DNA from: Propionibacterium sp.
Lineage (GTDB): Bacteria; Actinomycetota; Actinomycetes; Propionibacteriales; Propionibacteriaceae
DNA length: 9,540 nt
Assembly (NCBI GenBank): GCA_012837465.1
Contig: DURG01000249.1
Span: forward strand, 1 to 9,540
Reading direction: 5' to 3'
The notes under the pieces are model-generated. The model saw only the letters and a program-made list of their open reading frames with translations, was not told the DNA's origin and searched no databases. Positions within the stretch are counted from its first letter, which is position 1, and every line of letters starts with the position of its first letter. Below, in pieces: positions 6,851-9,540 of this stretch. The position numbers and the translations under genes are program-made.

Positions 6851-8180
6851 CGAACCCCGCGTAATCCGCCTGCAGCGTCTCAGCCACGGCCTCGGGATCC
6901 TTCTGGCCACCGATGAGGTCCTGCAGCGCGGTGCCGGCGGTGTCGCCGAACGTCGGGGTGGCGTTGTCCAGGAACGGCACCAGCACTCCCTGCTCCGTCA
7001 CGGTGGTGAACGCCTCGAAGATGTCGAGGTTCACGCCGGCTTCGGGCGCGAGGTCCACGGTTCGCAGGACGGGCACGTTGCCGTTGGCCGCGATGGTGCC
7101 CATGGCCTCTGGCCTGGTGATGAAGTCGAGGTAGGCGGCGGCGACGTCAGGGTTCTGGGCGTGGGCGGGGATGGCCCAGGGCACGCCGGTGCCCCCGGAC
7201 GAGGCGGGGGTGCCGTCGAGGCCGGGGGGCGGCGGCATGAAGCGCAGGCCCTCCTCGACCTCCTGCTCGAGGTCGGCGGCCAACCAGCTGCCGGCGGGGA
7301 AGAAGGCGGTCTTGCCCTCGACGAAGCTGCGGGCGGCGGTCTCGTAGTCGACGCCGTTGGGCGAATCGCCGAAGTAGCCGTCGGCACTCCAGGAGGCGAG
7401 CTTCGTGAGGGCCTGGACGTTGCCTTCGGTGACCCAGCTGGCTCCGGCCTTGCCGAGCGCGAGGGCGAGCACGTCGTCGGTGGGCACGTAGGCGTTCTGC
7501 AGCGCCCCCAAGACGTGGAGGGCGGGCCACTTCTCGAGGTTGCCCAGCACCATCGGCTGCATGCCGACGCCGCGGGCCTCGTCGATGAGGGCGAACAGGT
7601 CCTCCCACGTGGCGGGCATCTCGCCACCCAGTTGGTCGAGCGTCTGCTGCCGGTAGTAGAAGCCGACGATCGAACCGGTCTGCGGGAGGCCGTAGAGGCC
7701 CCCCTCGCCGAAGGTCAGGCCGTCGGCCGAATACCGCATGCCCTGCAGCACGGAGGCCGGGAAGCGCTCGTTCCAGCCGTACGCGACCGCGTGGTCGTCG
7801 AGCCCGAGGAGGAGTTCCTCCGCGACGAAGGCCCCCATGTCGGCGCGGGTGTTGCTGACCTGCACCACGTCTGGCACGTCGTCGCCGGGCAGGGCCATCG
7901 CGGACTGCTTGCGCAGATCGTCGAACGATTGGGAGAGCCGGCGCACGGTGACGTTGGGAAACTCCTCCTGGAACTGGGCGTTGAGCGCCTCGATCTGGGC
8001 GTTCTGTCCTGCGAGGACCTCCTGGTCCCAGACGGTGAGCGTGACGGGGCCCTGATCCGAGATGGTCTGCGCCGCGAGGTTGCTGGGCGTCGGGGACGGC
8101 TCCGGATCCACGGTGGTGCCCGAAGAGCAGGCCACGGTGGCCGCGCTCACCGACGCGGCGAGGAACGTGCGTCGTCTCAT
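6843..8180 (-). CDS. ABC-transporter solute-binding lipoprotein, carbohydrate type, Tat-like signal
   Basis: A 445-residue extracellular substrate-binding protein of the family-1 (MsmE/UgpB-like) type. The signal MRRRTFLAASVSAATVAC carries a twin-arginine RRTFL pattern and a lipobox ending at Cys18, implying Tat export and lipid anchoring. After a Pro/Ser linker, TLTVWDQEVLAGQNAQIEALNAQFQEEFPNV begins lobe 1. MPATWEDLFALIDEA and the later FVEGKTAFFPAGSWLAADLEQE are typical of sugar-binding members. The start is ATG 8180 with GGAGG 4 nt upstream; 15 more upstream codons are open but precede a poor signal. No permease or ATPase gene is in view, so it is an orphan within the window. It lies 61 nt downstream of the SMR pair on the same strand and could be partly co-transcribed with it. 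The ligand is unknown. Confidence 0.92.
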   Translation of the reverse strand: MRRRTFLAASVSAATVACSSGTTVDPEPSPTPSNLAAQTISDQGPVTLTVWDQEVLAGQNAQIEALNAQFQEEFPNVTVRRLSQSFDDLRKQSAMALPGDDVPDVVQVSNTRADMGAFVAEELLLGLDDHAVAYGWNERFPASVLQGMRYSADGLTFGEGGLYGLPQTGSIVGFYYRQQTLDQLGGEMPATWEDLFALIDEARGVGMQPMVLGNLEKWPALHVLGALQNAYVPTDDVLALALGKAGASWVTEGNVQALTKLASWSADGYFGDSPNGVDYETAARSFVEGKTAFFPAGSWLAADLEQEVEEGLRFMPPPPGLDGTPASSGGTGVPWAIPAHAQNPDVAAAYLDFITRPEAMGTIAANGNVPVLRTVDLAPEAGVNLDIFEAFTTVTEQGVLVPFLDNATPTFGDTAGTALQDLIGGQKDPEAVAETLQADYAGFVS

Positions 8181-8241
8181 GGGGCCTCCAACCGTGTTTC
8201 CCCTAGAATGCCAGCCCCCACCCAACCGCGGAGCGCGCCTC
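8181..8241 (-). promoter_or_regulatory. Gap between the SMR pair and the solute-binding gene
   Basis: A 61-nt same-strand gap. It contains the GGAGG ribosome-binding site (8189-8185) and a weak -10-like CATTCT (8210-8205, minus) with no -35. Only a small CGCG-GAG-CGCG hairpin lies near the SMR stop, with no T-tract. I see no convincing terminator, so read-through from the SMR operon is possible. Confidence 0.3.
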
Positions 8242-8610
8242 TCAGCTGGCGAGCTCGGCCCGGGGCGGATCGGCTGCCGAATCCATGCGCTTGAGGCCCA
8301 CGACGCAGCCGATGATGCCGGCGAGCAGCAGCGCCTTGAGCCAGGACATGTCCTCGTGCCCGGCCAGCGTCGAGTAGCCCACGGTGAGCACCGCGCCGAG
8401 GCTGGTCCACACGGCGTAGGCCGTGCCGGTGGGGATGTGCTTCATGGCGAGGCCCAGGCCCACCGTCGAGAGGACGACGGTGATCAGGAACAGGGTGGTG
8501 GGGCCGGGGTGGCGGAAGCTGTCGCTGGCCGACAGCGCGTTGGCCCAGACGGCCTCGAGGACGGCGCTGACCAGCAACACCGGCCAGGCGAGCTTGCGCG
8601 GCAACTGCAT
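8242..8610 (-). CDS. SMR-family guanidinium exporter, second subunit
   Basis: A 122-residue four-helix small multidrug resistance protein. Relative to the partner it has six extra N-terminal residues (MQLPRK) and a hydrophilic tail after K107. The conserved proton- and substrate-coupling glutamate is E19 (SAVLEAVW); W22, S48, Y65, W68 and K107 align with the other SMR site residues, and IPTGTAYAVWT is the SugE/Gdx signature. The position equivalent to the Gdx glycine at helix 1 is alanine (A16). Positive charges at the N-terminus, loop 2 and C-terminus suggest both ends lie in the cytoplasm. The ATG at 8610 overlaps the upstream TGA (TGATG), and GGTGG precedes it. It probably forms a heterodimer with the upstream protein. 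Confidence 0.93.
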   Translation of the reverse strand: MQLPRKLAWPVLLVSAVLEAVWANALSASDSFRHPGPTTLFLITVVLSTVGLGLAMKHIPTGTAYAVWTSLGAVLTVGYSTLAGHEDMSWLKALLLAGIIGCVVGLKRMDSAADPPRAELAS

Positions 8611-8924
8611 CACGCCACCACCTTCAGGCCGACCACGCAGGTGACGATGCCGATCAGCAGCAGCACCTTCTTGAGGTGGGCCGGCTCGGCGCCGGTGAGC
8701 ATGGCCCACAGCACGGTGAGCGAGGCGCCGGTGGCGGTCCAGACGGCGTAGGCGGTGCCCGTCGGCAGCGTCGCGAGCGCGATTCCCAGCCCCCAGAGGC
8801 TGAGGATCGCGCCCACCACGAAGACGGCGGTGGGTACGGGGCGCTTGAGCCCGTTCGACCTGCCGAGCGCGGTGGCCCAGACGGCCTCCATCACGCCAGA
8901 GGCCAAGAGGATGACCCAATCCAT
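8610..8924 (-). CDS. sugE: SMR-family guanidinium exporter (SugE/Gdx type), first subunit
   Basis: A 104-residue, four-helix proton-coupled exporter. G10, E13, W16, S42, Y59, W62 and K101 sit at the same numbers as in the well-studied Gdx-Clo guanidinium exporter, and LPTGTAYAVWTATGA is the SugE/Gdx signature. The leader carries a guanidine-III riboswitch, which strongly supports guanidinium as substrate. Positive charges fall in loop 1 (R22, K27, R28) and loop 3 (K85, K86), predicting outward termini, opposite to the partner, as expected for a heterodimeric antiparallel SMR pair. The start is ATG 8924 with GGAG 8 nt upstream; the TGA overlaps the next start by one base. The name sugE is used in the family sense; the paired subunits have no settled actinobacterial name. 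Confidence 0.95.
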   Translation of the reverse strand: MDWVILLASGVMEAVWATALGRSNGLKRPVPTAVFVVGAILSLWGLGIALATLPTGTAYAVWTATGASLTVLWAMLTGAEPAHLKKVLLLIGIVTCVVGLKVVA

Positions 8925-8941
8925 GAAGACAACTCCTTGTC
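8924..8941 (-). promoter_or_regulatory. Shine-Dalgarno hairpin of the SMR operon
   Basis: GACAA (8941-8937) pairs with TTGTC (8932-8928), leaving the ribosome-binding GGAG (8936-8933) as the four-base loop. The 3' arm and the bases up to the start codon, TTGTCTTCA (8932-8924), are also perfectly complementary to TGAAGACAA (8977-8969) in the riboswitch core. The start region can therefore fold locally or be held by the aptamer strand. Both pairings are seen in the sequence; their use in regulation is inference. Confidence 0.6.
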
Positions 8942-8960
8942 AGTCAGCCCTCCACGAGGG

Positions 8961-9000
8961 GGCCAGTCTTGTCTTCACCGGGTACTGAACCGTCGTCCGG
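8961..9000 (-). promoter_or_regulatory. Guanidine-III (ykkC-III) riboswitch
   Basis: Read on the minus strand, the segment starts CCGGACGA (9000-8993), continues GTACCCGGT (8985-8977) and then GAAGACAAGAC (8976-8966). These are the conserved blocks of the guanidine-III class as in the Thermobifida fusca aptamer. The H-type pseudoknot is kept: CCGG (9000-8997) pairs with CCGG (8981-8978), and UCAGU (8987-8983) pairs with ACUGG (8967-8963). That second stem differs from the T. fusca GCGCCGU/ACGGCGC stem on both sides, so the changes are compensatory. It lies 36 nt upstream of an SMR exporter gene, the expected target. Guanidinium binding would turn expression on. Confidence 0.93.
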
Positions 9001-9003
9001 GGC

Positions 9004-9016
9004 GGGTCGCCGACCC
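9004..9016 (-). promoter_or_regulatory. Small hairpin 5' of the riboswitch
   Basis: On the minus strand GGGTC (9016-9012) and GACCC (9008-9004) form a 5-bp stem with a GGC loop, just before the aptamer and overlapping the expected transcript start near 9012. Part of it may therefore not be transcribed; it could be a 5' stabilising stem or a protein site. Confidence 0.4.
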
Positions 9017-9018
9017 AC

Positions 9019-9047
9019 ATTCTAGCCGCTGTTCCTGAGCGTGTCGT
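9019..9047 (-). promoter_or_regulatory. Promoter of the riboswitch-SMR operon
   Basis: TAGAAT (9024-9019) forms the -10 and ACGACA (9047-9042) a four-of-six -35, separated by exactly 17 bp on the minus strand. Transcription would begin near 9012, just before the riboswitch. The -10 lies in GCGGCTAGAATGT, shared exactly with the TerC promoter. Confidence 0.65.
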
Positions 9048-9071
9048 CCTGGGCGCGCCTGGGCCGTTCCG

Positions 9072-9173
9072 GCGCCAACCTCCTGCGAAGGTGCCAACCC
9101 TGCAGGGCTGGCCCCTTCGCTTCTGGCAGGCGCGCTCTCCGGCAAGGTTGGCGGGACGGAACAAGGTTGGCGC
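9072..9173. repeat. Four GCCAACC sites in a mirror-symmetric array
   Basis: GCCAACC is present at 9074-9080 and 9093-9099, and its complement GGTTGGC at 9146-9152 and 9165-9171. Each pair has a 19-nt period, and both nested pairings share the same centre (9122.5). The outer pair extends to a perfect 10-bp inverted repeat (GCGCCAACCT 9072-9081 with AGGTTGGCGC 9164-9173). The right pair is an 11-bp direct repeat CAAGGTTGGCG (9143-9153, 9162-9172). Sequence between the sites is not conserved, which suggests protein-binding sites more than an RNA fold. It lies upstream of the monooxygenase gene and of the divergent SMR promoter. Confidence 0.7.
9085..9120. repeat. 36-nt near-perfect palindrome
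   Basis: Left arm GCGAAGGTGCCAACCCTG (9085-9102) and right arm CAGGGCTGGCCCCTTCGC (9103-9120) are complementary at 16 of 18 positions, with a CTGCAG centre. It sits inside the four-site array and includes one of its sites. No gene ends here, since both neighbours are divergent, so a terminator role is unlikely; an operator or a small repeat element is more plausible. Confidence 0.7.
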
Positions 9174-9182
9174 GAAACAGCG

Positions 9183-9220
9183 TAGACTTCGGAATAGTTG
9201 AACCCTAAACATTGTTGGAG
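9183..9220 (+). promoter_or_regulatory. Candidate -10 and ribosome-binding site of the monooxygenase gene
   Basis: TAGACT (9183-9188) fits an actinobacterial -10 and lies ten bases after the last GGTTGGC site, so a protein bound there would probably contact or block polymerase. GGAG (9217-9220) is 5 nt before the ATG at 9226. The -35 is unclear. Confidence 0.45.
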
Positions 9221-9225
9221 TGGGC

Positions 9226-9540
9226 ATGGAACTCGAATTCGGCATCGACACGTTCGGCGACGTCACGGCGACGGAGGACGGCACCCTCCTGCCCCACGAC
9301 CAGGTGGTGCGCAATGTCGTCGAGGAGGGCGTGCTCGCGGACCAGGTGGGGCTCGACGCGATCGGCATCGGCGAGCACCACCGCGACGACTTCGCCGTCT
9401 CTTCGCCCGAGATGGTGCTGGCCGCCATCGCGGCGCGCACCGAGCGGCTGAAGCTCGCCTCCGCCGTGACCGTGCTGAGCTCCGACGACCCGGTGCGCGT
9501 GTTCGAGCGGTTCTCGACGCTCGATGCCATCAGCGCAGGC
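9226..9540 (+). CDS. LLM-class flavin-dependent monooxygenase (Atu2307/SP_0267 type), 5' part
   Basis: The first 105 codons of a luciferase-like monooxygenase; the rest lies beyond the window. MELEFGIDTFGDVT opens the first beta-strand of the TIM barrel. ADQVGLDAIGIGEHHRDDFAVSSP and the later SAVTVLSSDDPVRVFERFSTLDAIS match the Atu2307/SP_0267 (structure 2I7G) subgroup closely. Members use reduced flavin (FMN) and oxygen; the substrate of this subgroup is not established. The start is ATG 9226 with GGAG 5 nt upstream, and no earlier in-frame start fits the family. The upstream region carries the four-site GCCAACC array, a candidate operator. Confidence 0.92.
   Translation, partial: MELEFGIDTFGDVTATEDGTLLPHDQVVRNVVEEGVLADQVGLDAIGIGEHHRDDFAVSSPEMVLAAIAARTERLKLASAVTVLSSDDPVRVFERFSTLDAISAG

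Noticed and set aside
6759..8294. 511-codon open frame on plus strand
   Set aside because: Antisense to the solute-binding gene, which has a lipobox, ribosome-binding site and family motifs; the plus frame has none.
8611..8919. Upstream extension of the second SMR frame
   Set aside because: It reads a shifted frame through the first SMR gene; the ATG at 8610 in TGATG gives the normal SMR size.
9085..9120. Intrinsic terminator
   Set aside because: No T-tract on either strand and no gene ends nearby; both flanking genes start away from it.
8940..9530. 196-codon minus-strand frame spanning the riboswitch region
   Set aside because: It crosses the SMR promoter, the riboswitch and the antisense of the monooxygenase gene, with no recognisable protein features.

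Overview
The window looks like chromosomal DNA from a high-GC actinobacterium. The evidence is very high GC with long antisense shadow frames in nearly every gene, GTG and TTG starts, TAnnnT-type -10 boxes very close to start codons, a PBP-lipo type class B penicillin-binding lipoprotein, a DLW-39 type micro-protein, and an actinobacterial style of guanidine-III riboswitch. A member of the Propionibacteriaceae is my best guess, but this is inference: there is no rRNA or other marker gene here.

Layout. Positions 1-143 hold no gene; they carry a long imperfect inverted repeat and a short direct repeat that look like a dispersed intergenic element. Next, on the minus strand, is a two-component system (histidine kinase 1999-794, then NarL/LuxR-type response regulator 791-144). 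A 39-residue membrane micro-protein (2059-2178, plus) is divergent from the kinase. A second minus-strand pair follows: a TerC-family membrane protein (4752-3559) coupled to an MFS transporter (3557-2220). Divergent from TerC is a penicillin-binding lipoprotein (4931-6850, plus). It ends in an 8-bp overlap with a convergent Tat-type solute-binding lipoprotein (8180-6843).

The most informative region is 8242-9047. Two overlapping small-multidrug-resistance (SMR) genes of the guanidinium-exporter type are read on the minus strand from a promoter near 9019-9047. Their leader carries a clear guanidine-III (ykkC-III) riboswitch at 8961-9000. Downstream of the aptamer, the Shine-Dalgarno sequence lies in the loop of a small hairpin. 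One arm of that hairpin can instead pair with the conserved aptamer core, 9 of 9 bases. This suggests a translational switch: guanidinium folds the pseudoknot and frees the start site of an exporter whose two subunits have opposite predicted topology.

The intergenic region 9048-9225 lies between the exporter operon and a flavin-dependent luciferase-like monooxygenase that runs off the right edge. It contains an unexplained array: four copies of GCCAACC arranged with mirror symmetry about one centre, plus a 36-nt near-perfect palindrome. No tRNA, rRNA, CRISPR array, insertion sequence or phage gene is visible.
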